From Stagnimonas sp965279705 (GTDB lineage: Bacteria > Pseudomonadota > Gammaproteobacteria > Nevskiales > Nevskiaceae): a stretch of 64,000 bases of DNA. Of this stretch, positions 42,008 to 50,624 are shown in pieces (position 1 is the first letter of the stretch; each line of letters begins with the position of its first letter). The notes beneath the pieces are model-generated. The model searched no databases, was not told where the DNA came from, and worked only from the letters and a program-made list of their open reading frames with translations. The stretch lies in NCBI GenBank assembly GCA_965279705.1, contig OZ257257.1, positions 372,001-436,000 on the forward strand, given 5' to 3'. The position numbers and the translations under genes are program-made.

Positions 42008-42582
42008 TCTTCGTCATCCTCAGCATCTGCCGAGGAAGATGGCTGTTTCGCAGCGGATGCCAGTGAGGCTAGCCAGCACCAGTGCCAGGGTTCGTACAGA
42101 AACCCCGGAGCATTGTCACGCGGATAACTCATCGCAAAGCCATACGCCGCTGCGTTCTGCACGAGCCAGGTAAAGGCGGCGGTCTGCTCGAAGGCTTCAT
42201 CCAAAGGGGCGCAGTCGGCGCTGCCGATGTCCACTGCATGTCCGGCGTGATGCTCGCTGTAACCGGGCGGCGCATTGATGCACAGCACTTCTTCCAGCGA
42301 TACACCGCGCTGCAACTTGCCGCGAATCAACGCGGCCTGAAAGGCATAGCTGCGAAAGGCAGAGACCAGTTGCAACTCGATGCCGTCTTTCGCCGCTGCT
42401 GCCCGCATCGCCAGCCAGGCGCGTGCTGCCGGGCGGTGCAGCAGCTTGTCGCGGCCGTCGGTGCCCAGGCCCACCGGCGTCAGGTGCCGTGCCTCGACGT
42501 GGAAGGGCAGGCCGCGTGCCTTCAGCCAATCAGATGTGATGCCCAGCTCGCTGCAGAGCGAGCGCACTTCGGCCCGGCTCAT
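42004..42582 (-). CDS. VanY/LdcB-type D-alanyl-D-alanine carboxypeptidase
   Basis: A protein of 192 residues with the M15B peptidase motifs LVSAFRSYAFQAAL, GYSEHHAGHAVDIGS (His and Asp zinc ligands) and EPWHWCWL (third His). M15B enzymes trim D-Ala or a similar residue from peptidoglycan stems. No signal peptide is visible from the ATG at 42582, so the protein would be cytoplasmic unless exported another way, an oddity for this family. It ends in an acidic tail (SSSADAEDDED). The start overlaps the cysQ stop by 4 bases, so it is the second gene of that operon. Confidence 0.87.
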   Translation of the reverse strand: MSRAEVRSLCSELGITSDWLKARGLPFHVEARHLTPVGLGTDGRDKLLHRPAARAWLAMRAAAAKDGIELQLVSAFRSYAFQAALIRGKLQRGVSLEEVLCINAPPGYSEHHAGHAVDIGSADCAPLDEAFEQTAAFTWLVQNAAAYGFAMSYPRDNAPGFLYEPWHWCWLASLASAAKQPSSSADAEDDED

Positions 42583-43373
42583 GGGGTGAGCAGCGCGCGC
42601 CAGTCGAGTGTGCCATCCCCCGCCGCGATGAAGGCAGGCGTGCGCAGCGTGCTGTCCGGCGAATAGCGGATCGGCAGAAAATCTTCGAGCGACAGCGCCA
42701 CGCCGCCCGCTTGTTCGAGCACGCATTGCGCGGCGGCGGTATCCCAGAAATAAATGCTGGCGAACTTGGGATAGGCGTCGGCCACACCCTCGGCGATGCG
42801 GCAATACTTGAGCGAGCTGCCGACCTGCATCGACTCGAAGTCACCGAGCTTTGCGAGTCGTATCGTGGCCACAGGGTCGGGATGGGAGCGGCTCAGCATC
42901 AGCACCGGCATGGTGGGCCAGCGGCGCACCGCAAGCGGAGCGCGCACGCCCGCTTGCTCGCGCCAGGCGCCGCGCCCGTCGGCAGCGGCGTAGAGCAGAT
43001 CGAGCGCGGGCGCGAGCACCACGCCGAGCACGGGTCGGCCGTTTTCGATCAGCGCGATGTTGACAGTGAACTCGCCATTTTTAGCGATGAACTCGCGGGT
43101 GCCGTCGAGTGGGTCCACCAGCCAGTAGCGTGTCCAGGCGGCGCGCTCGCTGGCGGGCGGAATCACACCTTCTTCGGAGACCACCGGGATGTCTGGCGCG
43201 AGTGCGGTCAGCCCATCGAGGATGAGGTGGTGTGCGGCCAGATCAGCAGCCGTCACCGGCGAATCGTCGGTTTTCTGCGTTACCGCAAAGTCTTCGCGAT
43301 AGATGGCGAGAATCGCGTCGCCTGCCGCGTGCGCGAGGGCAACAACGGGTGTTAGAAGGTCAGCAGTTTTCAT
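42579..43373 (-). CDS. cysQ: 3'(2'),5'-bisphosphate nucleotidase
   Basis: A protein of 264 residues of the inositol-monophosphatase superfamily. It removes the 3'-phosphate from PAP formed in sulfate assimilation. Visible metal-site motifs are DSPVTAADLAAH, VVSEEGVI (E-E), WLVDPLDGTREFIAKNGEFTVNIALI, and later IYFWDTAAAQCVLEQAGG (W-D-x-A-A). The ATG at 43373 is preceded at 6 bases by TATGAT and lacks a ribosome site, suggesting a leaderless message. An ORF reaching back to 43592 runs into the divergent yrfG gene and is rejected. Confidence 0.94.
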   Translation of the reverse strand: MKTADLLTPVVALAHAAGDAILAIYREDFAVTQKTDDSPVTAADLAAHHLILDGLTALAPDIPVVSEEGVIPPASERAAWTRYWLVDPLDGTREFIAKNGEFTVNIALIENGRPVLGVVLAPALDLLYAAADGRGAWREQAGVRAPLAVRRWPTMPVLMLSRSHPDPVATIRLAKLGDFESMQVGSSLKYCRIAEGVADAYPKFASIYFWDTAAAQCVLEQAGGVALSLEDFLPIRYSPDSTLRTPAFIAAGDGTLDWRALLTP

Positions 43374-43378
43374 GGCTT

Positions 43379-43385
43379 TATCATA
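43379..43385. promoter_or_regulatory. Symmetric -10 element shared by divergent cysQ and yrfG
   Basis: The heptamer TATCATA reads TATCAT as a -10 on the plus strand and TATGAT on the minus strand. Each is followed by exactly 6 bases and an ATG (yrfG at 43391; cysQ at 43373). No ribosome sites fit in the 17-base gap. Both messages would be leaderless and compete for one polymerase site. Confidence 0.55.
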
Positions 43386-43390
43386 GGCGG

Positions 43391-44071
43391 ATGACCTCGC
43401 AAAAATCTGCTGCTGCCGTGAATTGGTCCGCCATCGAGTGGGTGCTGCTCGACATGGATGGCACCCTGCTCGATCTCGCCTACGACAACTGGTTCTGGCG
43501 CACCCTTGTGCCAGAGCGGTATGCGGCTTCGCGCAGTCTGAGCCTGAGCGAGGCCGAGACTGAGCTTGCGCCGCGCTTCCATGAGGTGGCACACACGCTG
43601 CCCTGGTACTGCACCGATTACTGGAGTGGCATCACCGGTCTCGACATCGCCGGTTTGAAGCGCGAATCGCGCGAGCGTGTCGGCGTGCTGGATGGCACCG
43701 AGGAGTTCCTGAGCGCGGTGCGCGATTCCGGCCGCAAGCTCTGGCTCGCCACCAACGCCCACCGCGACAGCTGGCAGATTAAGCTCGAACAGACAGGGCT
43801 GGCGCACTACTTCGGCGAGATCATCTGCTCGCACGATTTCGGCGCGCCGAAGGAGTCGCAAGCGTTCTGGACGGGCTTCAGCACCAAACATCCGTTCGTG
43901 AAAGAACGGGCGTTTTTCGCAGACGACAGCCTGCCGGTGCTGCACGGCGCAGAGACCTTTGGCATTAGCCAGATCCGCGCGATTGCGATGCCAGAAAAAG
44001 GCCAGCCGCGGCGCGAGATCAGCGAGTTCGTGGCAGTGGACCGTCTCGCTGATCTGTTGCCGATTCTCTAG
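43391..44071 (+). CDS. yrfG: HAD-family GMP/IMP nucleotidase
   Basis: A protein of 226 residues with HAD motifs VLLDMDGTLLDLAYDNWFW (motif I, the YrfG pattern), LATNAHRDSW (motif II), FGAPKESQAF (motif III Lys) and FFADDSLPVLHGAETFGI (motif IV). E. coli YrfG dephosphorylates purine monophosphates. The start at 43391 is set by the conserved N-terminus and the shared promoter; the ORF reaching back to 43232 is inside cysQ. It is convergent with rhlB, whose stop lies 4 bases away. Confidence 0.9.
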   Translation: MTSQKSAAAVNWSAIEWVLLDMDGTLLDLAYDNWFWRTLVPERYAASRSLSLSEAETELAPRFHEVAHTLPWYCTDYWSGITGLDIAGLKRESRERVGVLDGTEEFLSAVRDSGRKLWLATNAHRDSWQIKLEQTGLAHYFGEIICSHDFGAPKESQAFWTGFSTKHPFVKERAFFADDSLPVLHGAETFGISQIRAIAMPEKGQPRREISEFVAVDRLADLLPIL

Positions 44072-44074
44072 CGC

Positions 44075-45349
44075 CTAGTAACGACGAGGTGGGGGGCGGC
44101 GCTGACGGTTCTGGTGGCGGCCCTTGCCGTCGTCCTCGCGACGCGGCAGGCGCTCCGGCACCAGGTAATCGGCAGGCTTTAGAGACTCCACCGTTTGTTC
44201 GATCGGCGGGATCTTCATGCCGATGTAGTGCTCGATTTCCGGCAGCGAGTAGGCATGGCTCTCGCAGACGAAGCTGATCGCATCGCCCGTGCTGCCCGCA
44301 CGCGCGGTGCGGCCGATGCGATGCACGTAGTCGGCGGCTTCGTTGGGCAGATCGAAGTTGATGACGTGGCTCACACCGGTGATGTGCAGGCCGCGGGCAG
44401 CGACATCGGTGGCGACGAGTATGGGCAGCTTGCCGTCCTTGAAGTCCTGCAAGAGCTTCAGGCGGCGCGTCTGGGCGACGTCGCCGCTGAGTGTGGCGGC
44501 CGTGAAGCCATTCTTTACCAACGCACGCTCCACCATCTCGCAGCCGCGCTTGGTGTTGACGAACACCATCGTCCGCGTGGCTTCCAGCGTGCGCACGAGG
44601 CCGACCAGCAGCGGCAGCTTGTCGTGATTGCTGACATGCACCATCTGCTGCTTCACACGCTCGGCAGTCACCTGCTCCGGCTCAATTTCGACCTTCTCGA
44701 CATTCGGCTTCATGTGCTCGAAGGCGAGTTCGAGCACGCGGTGGCTCAAGGTCGCCGAGAACAGATAGCTCTTGCGATCCACCGGTTTCGGCATCTTGTG
44801 GAAGAGATAGCGGATGTCGTCGATGAAGCCCAAGTCGAACATGCGGTCGGCTTCGTCCAGCACCATGCACTCGACGTAGGCGAGCGTGTAGGCTTTCTGC
44901 TTGTAGAAGTCGATCAGGCGGCCGGGCGTGCCGATCAGAATGTCGACGCCGCCCTCGATCTCCGCGCGCTGCTGTTCATAGCCCGCGCCGCCGTAGCAGA
45001 CAGTCATCTTCAGGCCGGTATCGACACCGAGCTGTTTGGCGTCGTTGTAGATCTGCACCGCCAATTCGCGCGTGGGTGCGAGGATGAAGGCGCCGGGTGC
45101 CGGCACGCCCTCAGGGCCTTTAGGCGCGTTGGTGAGCAGATGCTGCATGGTGGCGAGCAGAAAGGCCGCGGTCTTGCCGGTGCCGGTTTGCGCTTGCCCG
45201 GCGAGGTCTTTACCCGCGAGCGCCATCGGCAGGCACGCAGCCTGAATGGGCGTGCAGTGCTCGTAGCCGAGTTTGGCGAGGCCAGAGAGGAGGCGGGGAT
45301 GGAGATCTAGCGAAGCGAACGTAAGGTCGCTGAGGTGGTCAGGTTTCAT
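44075..45349 (-). CDS. rhlB: DEAD-box RNA helicase RhlB
   Basis: A protein of 424 residues with the full helicase core: Q motif FASLDLHPRLLSGLAKLGYEHCTPIQ (conserved F and Q), AQTGTGKT (I), PTRELAVQ (Ia), GTPGR (Ib), DEADRM (II), SATL (III), VATDVAARGLHI (V) and HRIGRTARAG (VI). The C-terminus is a basic Arg-rich tail (RQRRPPPRRY). RhlB assists mRNA decay as part of the degradosome. The identity rests on the position, divergent from trxA-rho as in E. coli, and on the Asp-rich core. The 278 bases to trxA hold no further gene. Confidence 0.92.
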   Translation of the reverse strand: MKPDHLSDLTFASLDLHPRLLSGLAKLGYEHCTPIQAACLPMALAGKDLAGQAQTGTGKTAAFLLATMQHLLTNAPKGPEGVPAPGAFILAPTRELAVQIYNDAKQLGVDTGLKMTVCYGGAGYEQQRAEIEGGVDILIGTPGRLIDFYKQKAYTLAYVECMVLDEADRMFDLGFIDDIRYLFHKMPKPVDRKSYLFSATLSHRVLELAFEHMKPNVEKVEIEPEQVTAERVKQQMVHVSNHDKLPLLVGLVRTLEATRTMVFVNTKRGCEMVERALVKNGFTAATLSGDVAQTRRLKLLQDFKDGKLPILVATDVAARGLHITGVSHVINFDLPNEAADYVHRIGRTARAGSTGDAISFVCESHAYSLPEIEHYIGMKIPPIEQTVESLKPADYLVPERLPRREDDGKGRHQNRQRRPPPRRY

Positions 45350-45627
45350 CTAATTCGGTGTGGGGTGCAAGCGCCGTTCAAACGAATGGCTTGCAAATGG
45401 CGGCGGGATCAATTCAAATACTACGCAACTATACGGCTCCGCCAGACTTCTTGTCTGCGTGTTCAAGAGCCAGCCATCAAAGCAAGCTATCTCTCCATCT
45501 GTAACGTTCAATCGCGTTTCGCGCTGTGGACGGTTGTATCAAGCTGTCGCTGACCACATTGTTGGTCTCGCGCAAACGAATATCCCAAATCGCGCAAATC
45601 CCCACCTGCATACCGGAGCCTGACGCC

Positions 45628-45957
45628 ATGAGCGAGCACATCACTGCTGTTACCGACGATTCCTTCGAGGCCGAAGTCCTCAAGTCCAGCATCCCCGTCC
45701 TGGTGGATTTCTGGGCGGAATGGTGCGGTCCCTGCAAGATGATTGCGCCCGTACTGGAGCAGGTTGCTGCCGAGCACAGCGGCAAAATCAAGGTGGTGAA
45801 GGTGAACGTGGATGAGAATCCCGGCACCCCTGCCAAGTTCGCCATCCGTGGCATCCCGACGCTGATTCTGTTCAAGAACGGCGCGCCCGCTGCCACCCAA
45901 GTGGGTGCAGTTTCCAAGACGCAGCTCGCGTCATTTGTGACCCCCCACCTTGCCTAA
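45628..45957 (+). CDS. trxA: Thioredoxin 1
   Basis: A protein of 109 residues with the active site WCGPCK (Cys33, Cys36), the buried Asp27 in VLVDFWAEW, and the cis-Pro loop GIPTLILFKNG. It is the general disulfide reductant of the cytoplasm. ACCGGAGCC supplies the ribosome site. It overlaps no gene; rho starts 16 bases after its stop (ATG 45974), or at a TTG inside trxA if the longer form is used. trxA-rho adjacency matches E. coli and Pseudomonas. Confidence 0.97.
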   Translation: MSEHITAVTDDSFEAEVLKSSIPVLVDFWAEWCGPCKMIAPVLEQVAAEHSGKIKVVKVNVDENPGTPAKFAIRGIPTLILFKNGAPAATQVGAVSKTQLASFVTPHLA

Positions 45958-45973
45958 TCCTCCGCCTTCGTCG

Positions 45974-47719
45974 ATGAAAAACCGCCGCCGCTTCCACAAG
46001 AACCGTGGCCCCGGACAGGGCCAGCAAGGTCAGGGCCAGCAGGGCCAAGGGCATCGCAACAACAACGCCCAGCATGGTCTGCCAATGGATGTGGAGGACT
46101 TTCTCGCCGAGGAAGAAGCCGCCGCACGCCGACTGCTGCAAGCACAGGCAGATGCTGCCGCTGCGGCTTTGGCGCCGCCGATTTTTCTCGATGAAAACGG
46201 AATGCCGCTACCGGCTGGGTCGATACCCCCGGGTTACGACGCGCCGTTGCCGCCGCCGCCGCAGATGAGCGACGAGCCGGGTGAATACGAAGAGCAGCCG
46301 CGCCCTCGTGGGCGCGGTCGTGGCCGACCCAATGGCGCGGCTAACGGCCAGGCCGGGCAGCCGGTGGTACGCGCCAATGGTGCCGTGCCGATGCTGGCCG
46401 CCGATGGCACACCCTTGCCGTTGCCGCCACCAGTGCCGACCGAGCCGCCAAAGATTCTGCATATCGCCGATCTCAAGAAGCAGTCGGCCTCGGCACTGCT
46501 GGAGCTGGCTGAGTCGCTGGGCCTTGAAAACATCGCCCGCACCAAGAAACAGGACCTCATCTTTGCGCTGTTGAAAGCCGCCGCCAAGCGTGGTGATCAC
46601 ATCATGGCCGACGGCGTGATGGAAGTGACCGAGAACGGTGGGTATGGCTTTTTGCGCACGCCGGACTCCAGCTATCTGGCCGGCCCCGACGACGTGTATG
46701 TCAGCCCCAGCCAGGTCAAGCGCTTCAACCTGCGCACTGGTGACACGGTGCATGGCCGCGTGCGCTCACCGATGGAAGGCGAGCGTTATTTCGCCCTGCT
46801 TCGCGTCGACCAGATCAACTACGAGCCGCCAGAAGCCAGCCGCAAGAAGGTGTCGTTCGAAAACCTCACGCCGCTGTTCGCCGACAAGCAGTTCAAGATG
46901 GAGCGCGGCAACGGCACCACCGAAGACATCACGGCGCGCGTCATCGACATCGTCGCGCCGTTCGGCCGTGGCCAGCGTGGCCTGATTGTTAGCCCGCCCA
47001 AGGCCGGCAAAACGATCTTGATGCAGAACATCGCGCAGTCGATCGCCGCCAATTATCCCGATGCCTATCTGATCGTGCTGCTGATCGATGAGCGCCCGGA
47101 AGAGGTCACCGACATGCAGCGCACGGTGCGCGGAGAAGTCGTGGCCTCGACCTTCGATGAGCCGCCGGCCCGCCATGTGCAGGTGGCCGAAATGGTGATC
47201 GAAAAAGCCAAGCGTCTGGTCGAACACAAGCGCGATGTGGTGATTCTGCTTGACTCTATTACTCGTCTCGCCCGTGCCTACAACACGGTCGCGCCCTCAT
47301 CCGGCAAGATTCTGTCGGGTGGTGTCGATGCCAACGCGCTGCAAAAGCCCAAGCGTTTCTTCGGTGCAGCCCGCAATGTCGAAGAGGGCGGCAGCCTCAC
47401 CATCATCGCCACGTCGCTGGTCGATACCGGCAGCAAGATGGACGAAGTGATTTACGAGGAGTTCAAGGGCACCGGCAACATGGAGATTCACCTGGAGCGC
47501 CGCATTGCCGAAAAGCGCGTGTTCCCGGCAATCAATATCAACCGTTCCGGCACCCGTAAAGAAGAACTGATGGTGCCAGCAGCTGAACTCAATAAAGTCT
47601 GGATTTTGCGCAAGCTGCTGCATTCAATGGACGAGCTGGCGGCGATGGAGCTGTTATTCGATCGTCTGCGCCATACCAAGACCAATGGTGATTTCTTTGA
47701 TTCAATGAAGCGAAATTAA
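45974..47719 (+). CDS. rho: Transcription termination factor Rho with a long disordered N-terminal extension
   Basis: A protein of 581 residues; typical proteobacterial Rho is ~420. The standard protein begins near residue 160 (KILHIADLKKQSASALLELAESLG), then has the RNA-binding cold-shock-like domain (GVMEVTENGGYGFLRTP), Walker A SPPKAGKT (340-347), Walker B VVILLDSITRLARAY, the Q/R-loop KPKRFFGAARN, and the C-terminal TKTNGDFFDSMKRN. The first ~159 residues are low complexity: Gly/Gln repeats, acidic and Ala-rich helix (EDFLAEEEAAARRLLQAQADAAAAA, conserved parts EDFLAEEE), Pro-rich and Arg/Gly parts. A TTG at 45950 would add 8 residues. The extension could bind RNA or promote condensates; inferred from composition. 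Confidence 0.95.
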   Translation: MKNRRRFHKNRGPGQGQQGQGQQGQGHRNNNAQHGLPMDVEDFLAEEEAAARRLLQAQADAAAAALAPPIFLDENGMPLPAGSIPPGYDAPLPPPPQMSDEPGEYEEQPRPRGRGRGRPNGAANGQAGQPVVRANGAVPMLAADGTPLPLPPPVPTEPPKILHIADLKKQSASALLELAESLGLENIARTKKQDLIFALLKAAAKRGDHIMADGVMEVTENGGYGFLRTPDSSYLAGPDDVYVSPSQVKRFNLRTGDTVHGRVRSPMEGERYFALLRVDQINYEPPEASRKKVSFENLTPLFADKQFKMERGNGTTEDITARVIDIVAPFGRGQRGLIVSPPKAGKTILMQNIAQSIAANYPDAYLIVLLIDERPEEVTDMQRTVRGEVVASTFDEPPARHVQVAEMVIEKAKRLVEHKRDVVILLDSITRLARAYNTVAPSSGKILSGGVDANALQKPKRFFGAARNVEEGGSLTIIATSLVDTGSKMDEVIYEEFKGTGNMEIHLERRIAEKRVFPAININRSGTRKEELMVPAAELNKVWILRKLLHSMDELAAMELLFDRLRHTKTNGDFFDSMKRN

Positions 47720-47733
47720 TCTCTTCTCGGAAA

Positions 47734-47766
47734 ATAAAAAACCGCGCTCAAGGCGCGGTTTTTTAT
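47734..47766. terminator. Bidirectional intrinsic terminator between rho and the H-NS-family gene
   Basis: ATAAAAAACCGCGC pairs with GCGCGGTTTTTTAT around TCAAG (14-bp perfect stem, A-run before and T-run after). It serves rho on the plus strand and the convergent H-NS-like gene on the minus strand. Confidence 0.92.
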
Positions 47767-47778
47767 TTGCGACAAAGC

Positions 47779-48114
47779 TTATTTGATGGTGATGCCATCC
47801 AGAGAGCCATGCGCGGTCTTCCATTCAGAAACCCAGATTGGCGACCGGCCACGGCCAGTCCAAGTCAGGGCACTGTTTTGAGGGTGACGATACTTTGCAG
47901 CAACTGTACCGCGCTTTGTCTTGGCCGCTTTAGGGGCAGCGGCTGTGGCAGTGCCACCGCCAAACTTCACTTCAATGCCGTATTTGCCGGCAATGGCAAG
48001 GATTTCTTGCTTCGCCTTGTCTTTTTCGGCTGACTGGCGTGTTTCAACTTCAGCGGCGGCACGGTGTTGAAGCGAAAGCAGTTCATCAAGCGAGAGTTTG
48101 GCGAGTTCCGTCAT
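47779..48114 (-). CDS. H-NS family nucleoid-associated protein
   Basis: A protein of 111 residues. The N-terminal helix region (LAKLSLDELLSLQHRAAAEVETRQSAEKDKAKQEILAIA, a coiled-coil dimerisation segment) is followed by an Ala/Lys linker and a C-terminal DNA-binding loop. The loop has KYRHPQNSALTWTGRGRSPIWV, the conserved YRxP, W-x-G-R-G-x-x-P-x-W pattern of H-NS/BpH3/MvaT-like proteins; the GRG is the AT-hook-like motif that enters the minor groove. Such proteins silence AT-rich DNA; the AT-rich stretch at 50.3-50.6 kb nearby is a possible target. It is convergent with rho. Confidence 0.9.
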   Translation of the reverse strand: MTELAKLSLDELLSLQHRAAAEVETRQSAEKDKAKQEILAIAGKYGIEVKFGGGTATAAAPKAAKTKRGTVAAKYRHPQNSALTWTGRGRSPIWVSEWKTAHGSLDGITIK

Positions 48115-48181
48115 TTTATTGTTAAATCTTATTTAGGGAGCCTTTATCGGCTGCACTATTCTGCCTTGTTTTATTGATAAA

Positions 48182-50233
48182 TCAAACGACGGCGTGATTG
48201 GCTGACTTTGAAGCTGCTTCAACAGAACTCAAACCAGAGTGGCGCAGCAGCGCATCAATCTCAGGTTTGCGCTGCCTGAACTCGATGAAACTTTCCATTG
48301 CGGGTCGTGAACCGCCTGCCGCCAATATCGAATCCCGAAAATGTGTCCCGGTTTCAGGCTTGAAACCGGATTCTTCAAATGCGGCAAAAGCATCGGAAGA
48401 CAATACTTCCGCCCATTTGTAGCTGTAATACCCGGCGGAATAACCGCCTGCGAATATGTGGCCAAAACTCCAGGGCATGCGATTGAAGCTGGGGGGCCGC
48501 AAGACAGCGACTTCATTTCGCACTTTTTCCAAGGTCTCCAATACCTGTGCGCCTTGGGCAAGGTCGAAATCGCGGTGCAGACGCAAATCGAATAGCGAGA
48601 ACTCGACCTGTCTCAGCGTAGCGAGGCCGGATTGAAACTGCCGATCCAGTCTGAGCTGCTCAATCATGGCGTCCGGCATCGGCGCACCGGTTTGCCAGTG
48701 GCGGGCAAACAACTTGAGCGTCGTCGGCTCGTAGCACCAGTTCTCCATGAATTGGCTGGGCAGCTCGACGGCATCCCACTCCACGCCGCGGATGCCGGCC
48801 AGCGCGCCTTCGTCCACCTGCGTCAACAGGTGATGCAGTCCGTGGCCAAACTCGTGGAACAAGGTCAGCACTTCGTCATGCGTGAGCAGGGCCGGCTGGC
48901 CGGGCGCGGGCGGGGTGAAATTGCAGACCAGGTAAGCCACGGGGTGCTGGATGCCGTCGGCCAGCTTGCGGCGGCTGGTGCATTCGTCCATCCAGGCGCC
49001 GCCGCGTTTGGTCTCGGGGCGCGAATAAGGGTCGAGATAGAACGCACCGGTGCTGCGCCCTTCGGCGTCCTTGAGGGCATACACCGAAACATCCGGGTGC
49101 CAGGTGGCCACGCCTTGCAGCGGCTCGACACGCACACCAAACAGGCTGTGCACCAAATCGAACAAACCCTGCAACACCTGCGGATAGGGGAAATACGGAC
49201 GCAGTGCCTCATCGGTGAGCCCCAGCGTCTGCTCGCGCAGGCGCTCGCTGTAATAGGCCATATCCCAGGGCTGTAAATCGGTGATGCCATCGGCGGCTGC
49301 CATCGCGCGCAGCTCGTCCAGCTCGGTCAGTGCGCGTGATTTGGCGCGTTCGGCAAGCTCCAGCAGGAAGGTCTCGACCGCTGCCGGCGATTCGGCCATC
49401 TTGGTGGCGAGTGACAACTCGGCAAAGTTGGGCATGCCCAGCAGTTGCGCCTGCTCGTGGCGCAGGCTGAGTATTTCAGCCATCAAGGCGCTGTTGTCAT
49501 GTGTTTTTTCATGCGGCCCTTGGTCGCTGGCGCGGGTGGCATAGGCGGTGTAGAGCCGCTCACGCAGCGCACGGTTGTCGGCGCGGCTGATGACCGCGTC
49601 GTAGCTGGGGAAATCCAGCGTCAGCAGCCAGCCCTCCTGCTTTTTGGCCTGGGCTTTTTCACGTGCGGCTTCTATCGCGCTGGCGGTCATGCCGGCCAGT
49701 TCGGTTTCATCGGTGATGAGATGGCCATAGGCCTGCGCCCCGTCCATCACGTTTTCTTCAAACTTGGCTTGCAGCTCCGACAGTCTCAGCGATACGGTTT
49801 TGAAGCGCGCCTTCTGCTCAGCCGGCAGGGCGATGCCGGAAAGACGGAAATCCCGCAGCGCATCCTGAATCACTTTCTGGCGGCTGGCGCTGAAAGTGGC
49901 AAACACCGGACTGGCGGCAATGCTTTCGTAAGCACGGAACAGCGATTCGTTTTGTGAAAGCTCCACGCCGTATTCGGTCAGTTTGGGCAGCGCGCTGTTG
50001 TAGGCGGCCCGCCATTCCGGCGTACTCCACACCCCGAACAGATGCGATACCGGCCCCCAGCTACGGCTGATCGCTTCACTCATGACGTCCAGAGGTTCTA
50101 CCAAGGATTCCCATAGCGGTGTTTCTTGTGCGAGCAAGGTGTCCAGTTGTGCGCGGTTGTCCGCCAGCACGGCTTCGAGCGCAGCCAAGGCGGAGTCGGG
50201 TTTCAGGGTCGAATAATCGGGGAAAACGAGCAT
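48182..50233 (-). CDS. prlC: Oligopeptidase A (M3 family)
   Basis: A protein of 683 residues, the normal OpdA/PrlC length. This cytoplasmic zinc peptidase degrades oligopeptides, including cleaved signal peptides. The zinc site is HEFGHGLHHLLTQ (His460, Glu461, His464), with the third ligand Glu further on in GIRGVEWDAVELPSQFMENWCYE. The C-terminal RMPWSFGHIFAGGYSAGYYSYKWAEVLSSDAF supplies the substrate-binding Tyr/His residues (H-x-x-x-G-Y-x-x-G-Y-Y). No signal peptide is present, as expected. It is not coupled to another gene. The upstream ~560 bases are free of protein genes. Confidence 0.95.
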   Translation of the reverse strand: MLVFPDYSTLKPDSALAALEAVLADNRAQLDTLLAQETPLWESLVEPLDVMSEAISRSWGPVSHLFGVWSTPEWRAAYNSALPKLTEYGVELSQNESLFRAYESIAASPVFATFSASRQKVIQDALRDFRLSGIALPAEQKARFKTVSLRLSELQAKFEENVMDGAQAYGHLITDETELAGMTASAIEAAREKAQAKKQEGWLLTLDFPSYDAVISRADNRALRERLYTAYATRASDQGPHEKTHDNSALMAEILSLRHEQAQLLGMPNFAELSLATKMAESPAAVETFLLELAERAKSRALTELDELRAMAAADGITDLQPWDMAYYSERLREQTLGLTDEALRPYFPYPQVLQGLFDLVHSLFGVRVEPLQGVATWHPDVSVYALKDAEGRSTGAFYLDPYSRPETKRGGAWMDECTSRRKLADGIQHPVAYLVCNFTPPAPGQPALLTHDEVLTLFHEFGHGLHHLLTQVDEGALAGIRGVEWDAVELPSQFMENWCYEPTTLKLFARHWQTGAPMPDAMIEQLRLDRQFQSGLATLRQVEFSLFDLRLHRDFDLAQGAQVLETLEKVRNEVAVLRPPSFNRMPWSFGHIFAGGYSAGYYSYKWAEVLSSDAFAAFEESGFKPETGTHFRDSILAAGGSRPAMESFIEFRQRKPEIDALLRHSGLSSVEAASKSANHAVV

Positions 50234-50624
50234 GGCGACGGTTTTTCACTCGGGTTAAATCAGTAATGGAACAAGCATGGTGCGTAATGTGCAAAGTGCA
50301 AGACTTTGTGCTTTTAAGACAACGATAGCGTTTTTATGTTCTATATTTTTGAACTAAATACTCGAAAAACTTGTGGACTCGAATTCATGACTACGATTGC
50401 GATGGAAAGTATAAATAAATCAATGATATGGAAGTAAATATACGCTTGCTTTCTGGCGGGGAAGCCAGCAAAAATATCGATCCGCCCCGGATTGATAGCG
50501 ATGTCTCTCTATGTGGGAGAGGAGTGAATAGTTGAACTTTATCGACAAACGCATTCTGCAAGATTAATCAGCGACGAAAACCACTTTATGCAGGCGCTGT
50601 GTGGTCTAAACTACGACTTCCCTT
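50234..50624. other. AT-rich gene-free stretch upstream of the sRNA candidate
   Basis: Base composition drops sharply between about 50270 and 50450 compared with the high-GC surroundings. No credible ORF is present; a 16-codon frame at 50388 has no ribosome site. A small hairpin CTGGC-GGGGAA-GCCAG is at 50453-50468. The stretch probably carries promoters for prlC (minus) and for the downstream RNA (plus), and could be bound by the H-NS-like protein. Confidence 0.4.
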
